Origin: Liminaster sp964567855
GTDB taxonomy: Bacteria; Bacteroidota; Bacteroidia; Bacteroidales; UBA3663
Length of the DNA: 64,000 nucleotides
NCBI GenBank assembly: GCA_964567855.1
Contig: CAZMOE010000011.1
Coordinates: forward strand, 1-64,000
Direction: 5' to 3'
Part shown: piece by piece, positions 8,350-16,820 of the stretch
How positions within the stretch are numbered: position 1 is the first letter of the stretch
How the letters are laid out: every line of letters begins with the position of its first letter
The notes under the pieces: model-generated
Told to the model about the DNA's origin: nothing
Database searches by the model: none
What the model saw: the letters and a program-made list of their open reading frames with translations, nothing else
Made by a program: the position numbers and the translations under genes

Positions 8350-9534
8350 TTAATCTTTTACTTTATATCCACGCCATCCGTAATAGGCACAGAAGGCGAA
8401 ACATACCATCGGAATAACGTATGCCGCATAATAGTAGTCGGGGCAGACGTTCATCACATAAGCCGTGAGCTGCGGCAGGCAGGCGTTGCCCACGATAGCC
8501 ATCACCAGGAAGGCCGAGCCGCTTTTGGTCTGGGCTCCCAGACCCTGCAGGGCCATACTGAACTGAGTGGGATACATGATACTCATGAAGAACGACACCG
8601 CCATCATGGCATACAGCCCCACCATGCCCCCGCAAAGTGCGATCACGAGACACAGCACGACGTTGGCCAAAGCATAGACAAGGAGCATGCGCTGCGGCAG
8701 GAACCTCCCCAACAACCATGTCCCCACCCATCTGCCCACGAGGAAGCAAAGCATATAAAGGCCGAAAAAAGTTGTGGCCGTATGCTCGTCGATGCCGGCA
8801 TAGGTGCAGCAATAGACAAGGAAGAGACTGTTGATAGCGGTCTGGCCGCCGTTATACATAAACTGGGCAATGACACCCCAACGCAGATGACTGCGGCGGA
8901 GAACCCGGAAGTCTATAAGCGGACCGTTGTCAGCGGCAGTTTCCGCCGCCTCATCCTCTGTTCTGGGCAGATGCGAGAAAAGAAAGACCGCAGCGGCCGC
9001 CACAAGCACACCGCCAAGAATGAGATAGACCGACGAAAAGTCGCCGCTTGTCAGTACGGCCTTGCTCAGAAACATGGCCGCGATGAAAGCACCCAGTCCG
9101 TTGAAGGCCTGCGCAAGATTGAGGCGGCGGGGCGCCGTCGCAGGGTTGCCGAGCACGGTGACATAAGGATTGGCCGCCGTCTCCAGGAAACACATGCCGG
9201 TGGCGATGAGGAAGAAAATGGCGAGATAGAGCCCATAAGCATTCACCGACGAGGCGGGGAAGAAAAGAAAGGCCCCCAGCGCGGCAAGCGAAAGACCGAA
9301 AATGATGCCGGCCTTATAGCTGTAGCGCTTGAGAAACATGGCGATGGGTATGGGACAGATAAAATAGGCCAGCCAATAGGCACTTTCGGTAAAAGAGGCC
9401 TGGAAAGTGTTCAGCTGACACGATTTCATCAACTGTCTGATCATCGTGGGCAGCAGGTTGCTGCTGATAGCCCAGAGGAAGAAAAGGCTGAACACCAAAG
9501 TCAAGGGAAGAAGATAACGTCGTTGCGGTTTCAT
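8350..9534 (-). CDS. fucP: FucP-type MFS sugar permease
   Basis: 394 residues, almost wholly hydrophobic, with about 12 membrane segments. The FucP/GlcP family signature is visible: LFFLWAISSNLLPTMI at the N-terminus and FLETAANPYVTVLG in the middle (residues about 110-125). It should import L-fucose or a related sugar with protons across the inner membrane. Its ATG overlaps the TGA of the upstream amidohydrolase gene by four bases (ATGA), so the two are translationally coupled. The substrate is inferred from family and operon. Confidence 0.85.
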   Translation of the reverse strand: MKPQRRYLLPLTLVFSLFFLWAISSNLLPTMIRQLMKSCQLNTFQASFTESAYWLAYFICPIPIAMFLKRYSYKAGIIFGLSLAALGAFLFFPASSVNAYGLYLAIFFLIATGMCFLETAANPYVTVLGNPATAPRRLNLAQAFNGLGAFIAAMFLSKAVLTSGDFSSVYLILGGVLVAAAAVFLFSHLPRTEDEAAETAADNGPLIDFRVLRRSHLRWGVIAQFMYNGGQTAINSLFLVYCCTYAGIDEHTATTFFGLYMLCFLVGRWVGTWLLGRFLPQRMLLVYALANVVLCLVIALCGGMVGLYAMMAVSFFMSIMYPTQFSMALQGLGAQTKSGSAFLVMAIVGNACLPQLTAYVMNVCPDYYYAAYVIPMVCFAFCAYYGWRGYKVKD

Positions 9535-10418
9535 TCTGACATATTCTTTATATAAGGTAATACGGGCAACTCGCCGAAGCCGTAGAAGCGGCGGGCATTC
9601 TCGCCGAGAAACATCCGCTTTTCCGTTTCACTGAATTCCCCGCTCTTCACAATAAAATCGTAGCTCATGCGGTAGGTAATGGCAGTGATGGTGCGCGGAT
9701 AATCGGAGCCCCACATCAGTTTGTCCATGCCCACCTCGTCAGCGGCCCGGCGGATGGCCCTGATGGCAGAGGGGAAAGGATAAAACTCGCTGTTGAAAAG
9801 CCAGGTAATGCCGCCCGACTCTATCATCACATTCGGATGGCGGGCAAGCCGAATTTGGTCGAGCCATCCGGCGGTGGTCACCATGCCGAAATGGCCTATG
9901 GCAATCTTCAGCCCCGGACACTGACGCACGATCTCTTCCACTTCCCCCAGCTGATGGTTGTCTTCATGCAGGCAAAGAGAAAGCACCATGCCCAGTTCCT
10001 CCATGCGGCGGAACATCGGAAGCATGTCGGTCAGCGGCGTATGGATGCGGTGACCGGCGAGGGCCACCCCACCAAAACCTTTTTCGCGGAGGGCAACGGC
10101 TTCATCGGCCGTAGCGGCCATGCCCATACAGAAGAAACGGCCGGGATGACCGGCGATGACCTCCGCAAGATAATCATTCTGATTGCCGTCGATGAGTTCC
10201 TGCACCACCACGGCCGCCGCCACCTGTGCATAGTCCATGTTAGAGAGAAACACCTCGGCGGTATTGCGTCCGTCGGTCATGAACGGGGGCAACATCTGCC
10301 GCTCCTCGCCGAAAAACAGGGAGCGCGAGCCATTGCCGGGCAGGGTACAGATGCGCTGCCCGTCGACAGCGGTGTCCTGCCGGAGCCAGAGATGGCTGTG
10401 AGAATCTATGATCAGCAT
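9531..10418 (-). CDS. Amidohydrolase-2 family sugar lactonase (likely L-fuconolactonase)
   Basis: 295 residues starting MLIIDSHSHLWL; the HxH metal motif at the N-terminus and the later MWGSDYP aspartate are those of the amidohydrolase-2 family. Members beside fucose dehydrogenases hydrolyse L-fucono-1,5-lactone; others act on rhamnono- or dicarboxylic lactones. The ATG at 10418 is chosen over an upstream frame because it begins directly with the conserved strand and lies just four bases after the aldo/keto reductase stop. It lies second in the five-gene minus-strand operon. Confidence 0.8.
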   Translation of the reverse strand: MLIIDSHSHLWLRQDTAVDGQRICTLPGNGSRSLFFGEERQMLPPFMTDGRNTAEVFLSNMDYAQVAAAVVVQELIDGNQNDYLAEVIAGHPGRFFCMGMAATADEAVALREKGFGGVALAGHRIHTPLTDMLPMFRRMEELGMVLSLCLHEDNHQLGEVEEIVRQCPGLKIAIGHFGMVTTAGWLDQIRLARHPNVMIESGGITWLFNSEFYPFPSAIRAIRRAADEVGMDKLMWGSDYPRTITAITYRMSYDFIVKSGEFSETEKRMFLGENARRFYGFGELPVLPYIKNMSE

Positions 10419-10422
10419 GGGA

Positions 10423-11367
10423 TTACGAATTCTTCCACCGCACACGCATCTGCGGACCAATGATCTGTTGCACTTTCTCTACCAGCTGCCAGTCGATCGG
10501 CTCCTCGGCATACGCTAAGTTCTTGCGCACATTGTCCGGATTGGCAGAGCTGAACAGCGTGGTGGCGATCCGGGGCGAGGAGATGGCATACTGTATGGCG
10601 AGTTTTTCGGCCGGATAGCCCTGCGCGTTGCAGTATTCCACGGCACGGCTACATGCCTCGACAAGGGCCTTCGGCGCCGGATGCCAGGCGGGTACCCCAC
10701 GCGTGCCGAGCAGGCCCATCGAGAGCGGAGAGGCATTGATGATGCCGATGCCGCGCTGCTCGAAGAAGTCGAAATACTCCGTCAGCAGTTCATCGTTGAG
10801 GCTGTAATGGCAGAAGCAGAGCACAGACTCTACCATGTCACCGGCATGTTCCACCACCCAGCGGAGATTTTCCGGCTGGAGGTCGGTGATGCCCACGTGC
10901 CCCACCACACCCTTGGAGCGCAGCTCGCAGAGTGCCGGCAACGTCTCATCCACCACTTTCTGCAGGCCGCCGGGCAATGATGCCTGGAATTCTATGTCGT
11001 GAACGTTGATCAGGTCGATGTGGTCGATACCGAGCCGCTCCATACTCTCATATACACTTTCCACGGCACGCTTTGCGCTGTAGTCCCAAAGGTTCACGCC
11101 GTCCTTGCCGTAACGTCCCACCTTGGTCGAGAGATAGTATTTGTCGCGCGGAATCTGTCTCAGCGCCTCTCCCAGCACCTCTTCCGCCTTGTAGTGACCG
11201 TAATAGGGCGACACGTCGATAAAGTTCATGCCGCCGTCGACGGCTACATGAACGGCCTCGATGGCCTTGCCTCTGTCGATATCATGAAACACACCGCCGA
11301 GCGACGATGCTCCGAATGAGAGTTGCGATACGCGCATCCCCGTCTTTCCGATTTCCGTATATTTCAT
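10423..11367 (-). CDS. Aldo/keto reductase, probable L-fucose dehydrogenase
   Basis: 314 residues. The start at 11367 follows a good ribosome-binding sequence (AAAAAGGAAACG), and the mature fold begins MKYTEIGKTGMRVSQLSFG. AKR features seen: FIDVSPYYGHYKAEEVLG (catalytic Asp and Tyr), YLSTKVGRY (Lys) and IDLINVHDIEF (His). The group resembles D-threo-aldose/L-fucose 1-dehydrogenases, which oxidise L-fucose to fuconolactone with NAD(P). It leads the operon, and the next gene encodes the matching lactonase type. The other steps needed, fuconate dehydratase and a 2-keto-3-deoxyfuconate route, are not all present here. Confidence 0.82.
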   Translation of the reverse strand: MKYTEIGKTGMRVSQLSFGASSLGGVFHDIDRGKAIEAVHVAVDGGMNFIDVSPYYGHYKAEEVLGEALRQIPRDKYYLSTKVGRYGKDGVNLWDYSAKRAVESVYESMERLGIDHIDLINVHDIEFQASLPGGLQKVVDETLPALCELRSKGVVGHVGITDLQPENLRWVVEHAGDMVESVLCFCHYSLNDELLTEYFDFFEQRGIGIINASPLSMGLLGTRGVPAWHPAPKALVEACSRAVEYCNAQGYPAEKLAIQYAISSPRIATTLFSSANPDNVRKNLAYAEEPIDWQLVEKVQQIIGPQMRVRWKNS

Positions 11368-11399
11368 CGTTTCCTTTTTAAAGTTGATAAATGTGGGAG

Positions 11400-11407
11400 C
11401 AAAGATA
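11400..11407 (-). promoter_or_regulatory. Promoter -7 box of the fucose operon
   Basis: On the minus strand TATCTTTG (the complement of CAAAGATA) lies 33 bases before the aldo/keto reductase ATG. No TTG lies about 20 bases further upstream, so the promoter may need an activator. Confidence 0.5.
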
Positions 11408-11512
11408 TCCGCTTTCCTTTCAAATGAGTGGTAAAATAAAGACATTCGATAGGACTATATCGAGATTGAGGCATGAAATTTTCCGGATGAAACAACAGAT
11501 AGCAGCAAAGAG

Positions 11513-11672
11513 GCCCTCGCCGATCTGCGGCAAGGGCGACCTTCAGCCAAAGAAACGATCCCATGGAGGCGTTTGCACATAAACGCCTCCATGAGACCGC
11601 CCTTAAAAGATTTTCTAAAAATTTCGACCCGCTTCGCGGGTATCCGACCGTGGGGCCTTTTATGCCCCACGG
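11513..11672. repeat. Four consecutive hairpins between two minus-strand operons
   Basis: The 346 bases between 11368 and 11713 hold no gene but four inverted repeats. They are GCCCT/AGGGC with an inner GCCG/CGGC (11513-11537), a perfect 13-base CATGGAGGCGTTT/AAACGCCTCCATG (11562-11593), ACCCG/CGGGT around CTTCG (11627-11641), and a perfect 9-base CCGTGGGGC/GCCCCACGG (11648-11672). The last two follow the stop codon of the FISUMP gene and may end its transcript. None has a long U tract in either direction, so simple terminators do not explain all four. Confidence 0.65.
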
Positions 11673-11713
11673 AAATAAAACAAATGAATTAAATAAATCA
11701 AAACGCTTCGCTT

Positions 11714-13909
11714 TTATTCTGAAACGGAGCGCACTGGCTGCCCATAGCCGCGACCGGTATAGTACACGTAGTGACTGCCACTACCGAAGTTAAGCTCGTA
11801 CGCGCCGATCGTATCGCTCTCGTTGGGCGTAGAGCTCCAATAGAAGCCGTAGGAACCAGCGCCGTAGAGCGACGACCCGTTGCGGAAACCGGCAGCGGGA
11901 AGAAAGATAGAACCGCCGGACGGACCGGTAACACGATGACCCGTATTTCCGTTCACACTCACCCAGGTCCAGACACATTGATTACACAACTCTTCACACT
12001 CACCACTTGTCGGCATACGCCAGTTCCCGCCCCAGCGGGCACAGGCAACATCGTGTTGGGGATTTCCGGAAATATCGCCCATCGCCTTTCCCCAAGTGGT
12101 GCAATTCTCCTCCGTGTACTCCGACTTCTCATACGTCTCTCCCCAGGCATAATAGCCACCGTACCCCTCGGGAACGGTAGCCCCGACATTGCAGCACGCC
12201 CATTTCGTACCGCTCGGCAGGCCTAAATCGATCGCGTGGGGATGGTTATCGTCGGGACAGAGATGCAATTCCGGAAATTCGGCCGACGGCACCGCCCTCA
12301 GCTCCTTGTTCATGATCTTCACTATAGGATAAGCCGTATAGGTCTTGCCGGCCTCCATATTACGGAATGTACATTCCAGTCCGTTCAGGCTCCATTGGCT
12401 TTCCGTGATATAGTCTACCGGCTTATATTGCTTTTCTATCAATGCGTCGTCCTCATCATAGAATGCTATGCCGATCCTGACCGGCAGCAGAAGATCGCCC
12501 GACACCTCCGATTTCAACACAGCCGTCGTCGCCATCGCCCCCTGCGTGTACACCGGCATTGTAAACGCCGGCAGCAGACGTTTATCGACACCTAACTGCG
12601 GCTCTACTGAATATTTGCAGGAGGCAGGCTGTACTCCGTCGCCCCAAAGTCCTACCGAGGCATAGGCCCTGAAACTCTGCGGCAGGGTCGTTCTTACCCG
12701 ACTCTCTTTCAGGGCCGCATACGCACCTTCGTCAAATGCCGCCACCGCGTCGAACTTAAAATCGACCGATTCCTTCAGCCCGACACTGGACTCGACGCCC
12801 AATCCCGTCGCCGAACCGCACAACGAGAACAGCAGGTCGGGAATCACACCCACTTCGGCATACCCATCCATGGAAAGAGAGGCTACATCTACACCGGCAT
12901 CGTTCGCCGGAGCGTGAGATATACGCCAGACATTGTCCTCGCAGATAAAGCTGACCTTGTCTGTCCTGTTATAATGCGCCTGACAGTCAAGGCTGACCGT
13001 AGCACCCTCCGCAAAGTAGGCAGACAAGGTCAGCCGGGGTGTTATGAACAACAGCGGACACTGCGGTATCCAGATTCTGCCGAGCGTCACCCGGGCTATC
13101 TGCTTCTCATAGTACTTTTCAAAAGAACTTGTGGCCTTAAAATCCACCTTGGTTTTGAGATCATTCTGCAAATCGAGCTGGAAATACGGAGCCTTGCCTA
13201 TCTGAATGTTGACGGTAACCACCATCCGGGCGGCATCGTCGACAGAAAACCGGGTGGTGGTGCCCCCCTTTTCCAAAGTCCCGCTGTAATTCCTATCCCA
13301 AAGCTCGCGCTGCCACGACGTCTCCGCCCGGCTCCTCGCCGGCGTACCGCTGCCGTCATCGATATATCCCTCGGCGATACACACCAACTGGTCATACACA
13401 CTCTCCAGGCCCACACGCCGGCAGTTGTAGTGATACCCCTGGCCATCAACTGAGACAGACAATACCTTTGCCATGATACCATCGGGGAACGACATGCAAT
13501 CGTAAGTCGACACGACGATATTGTCCTTGGCAGGACGCATGGCCGACGGGGTCGACGGCGCCAAGGTGAACGATACGGTATCACACCCCGACAGGTAGGG
13601 ATCGTGGGCCGCAGTCAGTTCAAACACCTCCTTGTTGACAATCGTCTCGGGCGCCTGGAAGCTGACGCTGTCGATGGCGGCCAGCGGAATCCTGTAGACA
13701 CTGTCCTGCGTGTAAACCACCTGCATCTCCCATTCACGATGATACAGGCTGTCGGTACCGTAATGGGAATACGTGATGCTGTCTATCTCATCTTTAAAGA
13801 ATGCATTGAACGTGCCGTCGTTCCGATATATATACACGGCGTCATTCTGCGCTGCGGCTCCCGTGACTATCGCCACGAAAAGCACAAGAACCGATAACGT
13901 CCTGCTCAT
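11714..13909 (-). CDS. Secreted FISUMP-domain protein
   Basis: 731 residues with a signal peptide (about 1-20, ending AAAQ). The N-terminal part carries the DGTFNAFFKDEIDSITYS type of segment common in surface proteins of this phylum. The last 170 residues form a Fibrobacter succinogenes major paralogous (FISUMP) domain: HAIDLGLPSGTKWACCNVGA, YYAWGE, RWGGNWRMPT, LPAAGFR, YWSST and the closing PVRSVSE. This domain is a C-type-lectin-like fold found on outer-surface proteins; no catalytic function is known. The ATG overlaps the stop of the preceding gene by four bases. The middle 400 residues match no family I recognise. Confidence 0.82.
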   Translation of the reverse strand: MSRTLSVLVLFVAIVTGAAAQNDAVYIYRNDGTFNAFFKDEIDSITYSHYGTDSLYHREWEMQVVYTQDSVYRIPLAAIDSVSFQAPETIVNKEVFELTAAHDPYLSGCDTVSFTLAPSTPSAMRPAKDNIVVSTYDCMSFPDGIMAKVLSVSVDGQGYHYNCRRVGLESVYDQLVCIAEGYIDDGSGTPARSRAETSWQRELWDRNYSGTLEKGGTTTRFSVDDAARMVVTVNIQIGKAPYFQLDLQNDLKTKVDFKATSSFEKYYEKQIARVTLGRIWIPQCPLLFITPRLTLSAYFAEGATVSLDCQAHYNRTDKVSFICEDNVWRISHAPANDAGVDVASLSMDGYAEVGVIPDLLFSLCGSATGLGVESSVGLKESVDFKFDAVAAFDEGAYAALKESRVRTTLPQSFRAYASVGLWGDGVQPASCKYSVEPQLGVDKRLLPAFTMPVYTQGAMATTAVLKSEVSGDLLLPVRIGIAFYDEDDALIEKQYKPVDYITESQWSLNGLECTFRNMEAGKTYTAYPIVKIMNKELRAVPSAEFPELHLCPDDNHPHAIDLGLPSGTKWACCNVGATVPEGYGGYYAWGETYEKSEYTEENCTTWGKAMGDISGNPQHDVACARWGGNWRMPTSGECEELCNQCVWTWVSVNGNTGHRVTGPSGGSIFLPAAGFRNGSSLYGAGSYGFYWSSTPNESDTIGAYELNFGSGSHYVYYTGRGYGQPVRSVSE

Positions 13910-14361
13910 GGCTTCATGATTTTAAAGTCGGCCACCGAGGTTCTTATCACACAGACGTTGCCGGAAGCGACGATCACGGAGATGATGGCACGACCGGTGC
14001 CGTCGGCAATGGTTTTAGACAACAGCCGGCCGTCGACAGAGTAGACCTCTATTCCCGACCAGGGTTCAAGATTGAATGCCCTGATGCAATTGCCGTCAAA
14101 AGAAAAACCCGCTTCCGCAACGCCCGCCGCCGTCAGACCGGAAGGGTCGGCATAAACATAAGTAAACTTACGGACATCGGCAGCTCGGTAACTCACTACA
14201 TTCATCCGGGTAGACAGCACGATTTCAGCCTCCTTGAACGTCACTATCGGTTGTGCATCGAGCAGACACACCACTTTCTGCCCCGACTTCATCCACAGCG
14301 TCAGGGCGTTCACCTCCTCGGTCGCAGCCGTACCCGCAAAACAAAGCATAAGGAGAGACAA
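13906..14361 (-). CDS. Small secreted protein, start codon region frameshifted
   Basis: 151 residues if started at the TTG at 14361. The better-looking start is the ATG at 14378-14380, whose frame is shifted by an eight-A run (14370-14377). With seven A it would read MKKTISLSLLMLCFAGTAA, an ideal signal peptide joined in frame to this protein. As it stands that ATG gives a different, non-matching frame. The mature part contains TRMNVVSYRAADVRKFTYVY and a C-terminal IEVYSVDGRLLSKTI strand pattern like those of C-terminal sorting domains. The gene is coupled to the FISUMP gene by an ATGA overlap. Either slippage at the A run, a true mutation or a sequencing error explains the shift. Confidence 0.65.
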   Translation of the reverse strand: MSLLMLCFAGTAATEEVNALTLWMKSGQKVVCLLDAQPIVTFKEAEIVLSTRMNVVSYRAADVRKFTYVYADPSGLTAAGVAEAGFSFDGNCIRAFNLEPWSGIEVYSVDGRLLSKTIADGTGRAIISVIVASGNVCVIRTSVADFKIMKP

Positions 14362-14380
14362 CGATATTGTTTTTTTTCAT

Positions 14381-14940
14381 TCTTCACTACCCTGATACGT
14401 GTCGGGCACAACTTTTCTGGAGATAATCCACAACGAGAGGTTCCGTTATCTGACTTCGGACTACCGGCCGGACACCGAACCTCGTTATGCGGCCGGTCGG
14501 CAGTTTGTCACTGCGCAAATTTACTCTTTTTTATTGAAATGAACAAACTTTCAGACTGACAGCGACTATCCGAGACGGGAAAGGACCCCGTATCCGCCAG
14601 GTAATGAGAGATAAAAATAGCATATTCAAGGCCAACGGCAACCGGCCGGGGAGCATACAGCCTGTACTTTCCGCTCCGACCGGCCGGCGCAGCACTGATA
14701 TCATCCTGCGGGCCGCTTCCAGGATTGTGGCACCTGTCGGCAAGCCCCTCGGCAACGCCTCCCGCCCCGACGCGACAACCGCCATCATCCTATGCGCTCG
14801 CTCCCGCCGCACGGCAGGCAGCTCACACTCAGCAGGAGGCCGTCGCGGCCCTACGGGAGGCGTTTCCTATCAACAGGGCGGAAAGTTATCCACAAAAAGA
14901 GGCACTTATCAACACTTTTCCGATTATCGCCGCAGGAAAG
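14381..14940. other. Gene-free stretch with DnaA-box-like sites, possible origin
   Basis: No gene is seen from 14381 to 14993. TTATCCACA at 14886-14894 is a perfect DnaA box; TTATCAACA at 14906-14914 lies exactly 20 bases on, and TAATCCACA occurs at 14424-14432. Each of the latter differs from the box by one base. The sites sit directly upstream of parA/parB, a locus that is often near the replication origin. No dnaA gene and no long AT-rich unwinding element is seen, so an origin is only a possibility. Confidence 0.35.
14463..14547 (-). promoter_or_regulatory. Promoter and folded leader of the FISUMP operon
   Basis: On the minus strand TTTG (complement of 14544-14547) is followed by 20 bases and TAAATTTG (complement of 14516-14523), a full promoter match. 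The transcript would start near 14510, giving a leader of about 130 bases. It holds an 8-base stem, ACCGGCCG/CGGCCGGT (14463-14470 and 14490-14497), and a possible competing stem, GAGGTTC/GAACCTC (14437-14443 and 14477-14483). Confidence 0.6.
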
Positions 14941-14971
14941 TTGCCTACTCCGATGAAATAGGCTTACTTTG
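14941..14971 (+). promoter_or_regulatory. Promoter of parA
   Basis: TTG (14941-14943), a 20-base spacer and TTACTTTG (14964-14971), one base from TAnnTTTG. The predicted start near 14977 leaves a leader of about 17 bases and supports the ATG at 14994. Confidence 0.55.
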
Positions 14972-14993
14972 CAGCATCAAATTTATTACGAAC

Positions 14994-15776
14994 ATGGGAC
15001 TTGTCATTGCTATTGCAAACCAGAAAGGCGGAGTCGGCAAAACCACTACCGCCATCAATCTTGCCGCCTCATTGGCAATCCTCGACAAGAAGGTTTTACT
15101 CATCGACGCCGACCCTCAGGCCAATAGTACCTCCGGCCTCGGCATTGACTTCAAGAGCGTGGAGACCTCTATCTACGACTGCCTGGTCAGCAATGCCGCC
15201 ATCGGCGACGCCATCATGCCGACCTGTGTGGAACGGCTCGACATCATCAGTTCACGTATCGACTTAGTCGGCGCGGAACTGGAATTACTCAACGTGGAGA
15301 ACCGCGAGCTGATGCTCAGAAAGCAATTGCGTTTCGTGCGGCCCCTCTACGACTACATTATCATCGACTGCTCGCCTTCGCTCGGCCTCATCACGGTCAA
15401 CTGCCTCACCGCTGCCGACTCGGTGATCATCCCGGTACAGGCGGAATACTTCGCGCTCGAAGGGATCAGCAAGCTGCTGAACACCATCAAGATCATCAAG
15501 ACCAAGCTGAACCCGAAACTGCAGATCGAGGGCTTCCTGCTCACCATGTATGACGCCCGCCTCCGGCTGGCCAACCAGATCTATGAAGAGGTCAAACGCC
15601 ACTTCCAGAAACTGGTCTTCGACACCGTCATACAACGCAACATCCGTCTCAGCGAGGCGCCCAGCCACGGCCTGCCGGCCCTTCTCTATTCTCCGGAATC
15701 GAAAGGCAGCAGCAACTATCTGATGCTGGCCCGCGAGCTGCTGGCCAAACATCATGACACCGGCAAAGACTCTTGA
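14994..15776 (+). CDS. parA: Chromosome-partitioning ATPase ParA (Soj)
   Basis: 260 residues from the ATG at 14994; a longer frame from 14604 lacks any conserved sequence before this point. It has the deviant Walker A motif KGGVGKTTT (residues 11-19), ADPQANST and the Walker B strand YIIIDCSPSLG. It is the ATPase that dimerises on DNA and moves ParB-bound origin regions. parB follows 117 bases downstream with its own promoter, and DUF5683, lytic transglycosylase and rel genes come next, an order conserved in Bacteroidales. Confidence 0.95.
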   Translation: MGLVIAIANQKGGVGKTTTAINLAASLAILDKKVLLIDADPQANSTSGLGIDFKSVETSIYDCLVSNAAIGDAIMPTCVERLDIISSRIDLVGAELELLNVENRELMLRKQLRFVRPLYDYIIIDCSPSLGLITVNCLTAADSVIIPVQAEYFALEGISKLLNTIKIIKTKLNPKLQIEGFLLTMYDARLRLANQIYEEVKRHFQKLVFDTVIQRNIRLSEAPSHGLPALLYSPESKGSSNYLMLARELLAKHHDTGKDS

Positions 15777-15843
15777 ACCACAACGAGTTCGGAGACCGGC
15801 AACGTTAAGAGTTACAAAATCTGAGGCAGACAGAAAACCGAAA

Positions 15844-15875
15844 TTTGCGTATCTCTGTTTTTTGCCGTATCTTTG
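15844..15875 (+). promoter_or_regulatory. Promoter of parB
   Basis: TTTG (15844-15847), 20 bases, then TATCTTTG (15868-15875): an exact match to the phylum consensus. The in-frame start at 15873 lies inside the -7 box, so the ATG at 15894 is the real start. Confidence 0.75.
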
Positions 15876-15893
15876 CACAAACCACTTAGACCA

Positions 15894-16790
15894 ATGATTC
15901 AGAAAAAAACAGGATTAGGACGCGGATTGGACGCTTTGATTTCCATGGACGACACGCCGATGACCCTCGGCGGCTCTTCCATCAGCGATGTCGACATTGA
16001 GCTTATCCATCCCAATCCTAACCAGCCCCGCCGGGACTTCGACGAGGAGGCATTGGACGATCTCGCCGCCTCCATCAGGCACCTCGGCATCATACAGCCT
16101 GTCACGCTGCGCCAGCAAGAGGATGACACCTATCTGATCATCGCCGGCGAACGCCGCTGGCGCGCCGCACAGAAAGCCGGACTCGAACGCATTCCGGCCT
16201 ATATCCGTACAGACGGCGACGACAAGGTCATGGAAATGGCCCTGATCGAAAACATACAACGCGAAGACCTCAACGCCATAGAAATCGCCCTTGCCTATCA
16301 GGGACTCATCGAACAGTCCGGTCTAACACAGGAAGAACTGGCACAGCGTGTCGGCAAAAGCCGCGCCTCGGTGGCCAACTTCCTGCGTTTGCTCAAACTG
16401 CCGGCCGAGTTACAGCTGGCATTGAAGAACAAGACGCTCAGCATGGGGCACGCAAGGGCCATGCTGCCGATAGAGGATCCCGCCCTGCAGCTGCAGCTGT
16501 TTCAGCAGATCAGGAAGGCCGATCTTTCGGTGCGCAAAGTGGAGACTTTGGTAAGAGATCTGCTGGAAGGAAAGATTTCGGACTTTGCAGGACCGGCTCC
16601 GGCCCCAAAATCCGACACGGATCTGTCCAAGCACTACGGCATCCTGACCAAAACGCTTTCGCAGATGTTCAGCACCCAAGTCAAAATGACCTGCGACGAC
16701 AAAGGACAAGGCAAAATCACCATTCCTTTCAAAAACGACCAGGAACTGGAACATATCATCACCCTGCTCGATAGTATTAACAACCGATAG
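15894..16790 (+). CDS. parB: Chromosome-partitioning protein ParB (Spo0J)
   Basis: 298 residues starting MIQKKTGLGRGLDAL, the usual ParB opening. The ParB/Spo0J domain includes HPNPNQPRRDFDEEAL and the CTP-binding GERRWRAA and ENIQREDLN boxes (about residues 35-120). A helix-turn-helix follows (LTQEELAQRVGKSRASVANFLRL), and the last 50 residues form the dimerisation domain. ParB binds parS near the origin, spreads as a CTP-dependent clamp and loads SMC. No clear parS palindrome was found nearby. It acts with ParA, encoded just upstream. Confidence 0.95.
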   Translation: MIQKKTGLGRGLDALISMDDTPMTLGGSSISDVDIELIHPNPNQPRRDFDEEALDDLAASIRHLGIIQPVTLRQQEDDTYLIIAGERRWRAAQKAGLERIPAYIRTDGDDKVMEMALIENIQREDLNAIEIALAYQGLIEQSGLTQEELAQRVGKSRASVANFLRLLKLPAELQLALKNKTLSMGHARAMLPIEDPALQLQLFQQIRKADLSVRKVETLVRDLLEGKISDFAGPAPAPKSDTDLSKHYGILTKTLSQMFSTQVKMTCDDKGQGKITIPFKNDQELEHIITLLDSINNR

Positions 16791-16820
16791 ATAAAGAACA
16801 AGCATCTTGCATTCCATCCA

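Noticed and set aside
7369..9555. 728-codon open frame on the plus strand
   Set aside because: It is antisense to the permease and dehydrogenase genes, which have clear families and coupled starts; the translation has no family features and reflects GC-rich codon bias.
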